This document shows, piece by piece, positions 63,901 through 64,000 of a DNA stretch of 64,000 nucleotides. The stretch spans positions 102,465 through 166,464 of the forward strand of contig JAHHHS010000005.1 of assembly GCA_019359215.1 (NCBI GenBank), written 5' to 3'. Under the pieces are notes generated by a model. It was not told where the DNA came from, made no database searches, and worked only from the letters and a program-made list of their open reading frames with translations. Each line of letters begins with the position of its first letter. Within the stretch, counting starts at the first letter, position 1. The stretch comes from Nostoc indistinguendum CM1-VF10. Its GTDB lineage: Bacteria > Cyanobacteriota > Cyanobacteriia > Cyanobacteriales > Nostocaceae. The position numbers and the translations under genes were made by a program.

Positions 63901-64000
63901 AATATAAAGAGATTACAGTCAAGATGAAAGCGAAAAGTCAGGATAAATAAGAAAATAATACTGAATTAATATGACAAAGAATGAAAAATAATCAAACATA

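Noticed and set aside
1..64000. tRNA or rRNA genes
   Set aside because: I looked for T-arm-like GTTCGAAT/GTTCAAAT followed by acceptor stems and found no convincing cloverleaf; no rRNA sequence is recognised.

Overview
The window looks like chromosomal DNA of a filamentous, heterocyst-forming type cyanobacterium, most likely Nostoc or a close relative. The evidence is dense GCGATCGC (HIP1) palindromes, AT-rich intergenic DNA full of short dispersed hairpin repeats, and typical cyanobacterial genes: the carboxysome shell protein ccmP, ccdA/ccs1 for thylakoid cytochrome maturation, the arginine-to-proline enzyme AgrE/ArgZ, and a TamB-like giant protein. I recognised no tRNA, rRNA, CRISPR array or prophage. 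No database search was possible; family calls rest on motifs I could read.

Layout. 1-0.9 kb: 3' part of egtD. 2.5-8.8 kb: PAS-Crp regulator, glycerol kinase, a frameshifted MFS transporter, and argC (type 2). 9.4-12.6 kb: a DUF1350 hydrolase, then ccmP closely followed by a pentapeptide-repeat gene. 13.1-16.1 kb: a secreted-type calcium-repeat protein and a sugar dehydrogenase-like beta-propeller. 16.15-17.4 kb: an IS630-type element nested inside a small inverted-repeat element. 17.4-23.0 kb: a HAD phosphatase, a glutathione reductase that has lost its NADPH domain, an erythromycin esterase homologue, a YciI protein, a phasin-like protein, a Cys-rich acidic protein and queF. 23.2-25.4 kb: ccs1 and ccdA. 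25.9-31.3 kb: the TamB-like gene. 31.8-34.3 kb: a LuxR-type regulator, a foldback element, and a ClC channel gene destroyed by a 129-bp MITE. 34.5 kb: uvsE.

35.6-49.6 kb holds a carbohydrate locus: galE, a glycosidase/RmlD fusion, a glycosyltransferase/UDP-galactopyranose mutase fusion, a GH43 enzyme, a PhyH-type dioxygenase, a GH2 enzyme and galT. Together these could make and remodel a galactose/galactofuranose-containing surface glycan and recycle the galactose through the Leloir pathway; that reading is inference. 50.7-55.9 kb: a stand-alone receiver protein, a membrane coiled-coil protein, DUF2171, DUF2085 and agrE. 57-62.2 kb: a GT39-like membrane glycosyltransferase and a very large membrane protein broken into three frames. 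62.2-63.9 kb: a PIN toxin remnant, an intact DUF433/DUF5615 toxin-antitoxin pair and a small conserved-looking protein.

Two themes stand out. First, gene decay and small mobile elements: at least five genes are broken, and four non-autonomous elements can be delimited with target duplications (TAA, TAA, CTAG, and an 11-bp repeat). Second, four unrelated-looking tandem arrays (8.9, 32.6, 39.3 and 63.3 kb) all keep an exact 21-bp period, two of them with a 63-bp higher-order unit, and one sits inside a foldback element with a perfect target duplication. A shared 21-bp period across different sequences is the most unusual signal in the window.
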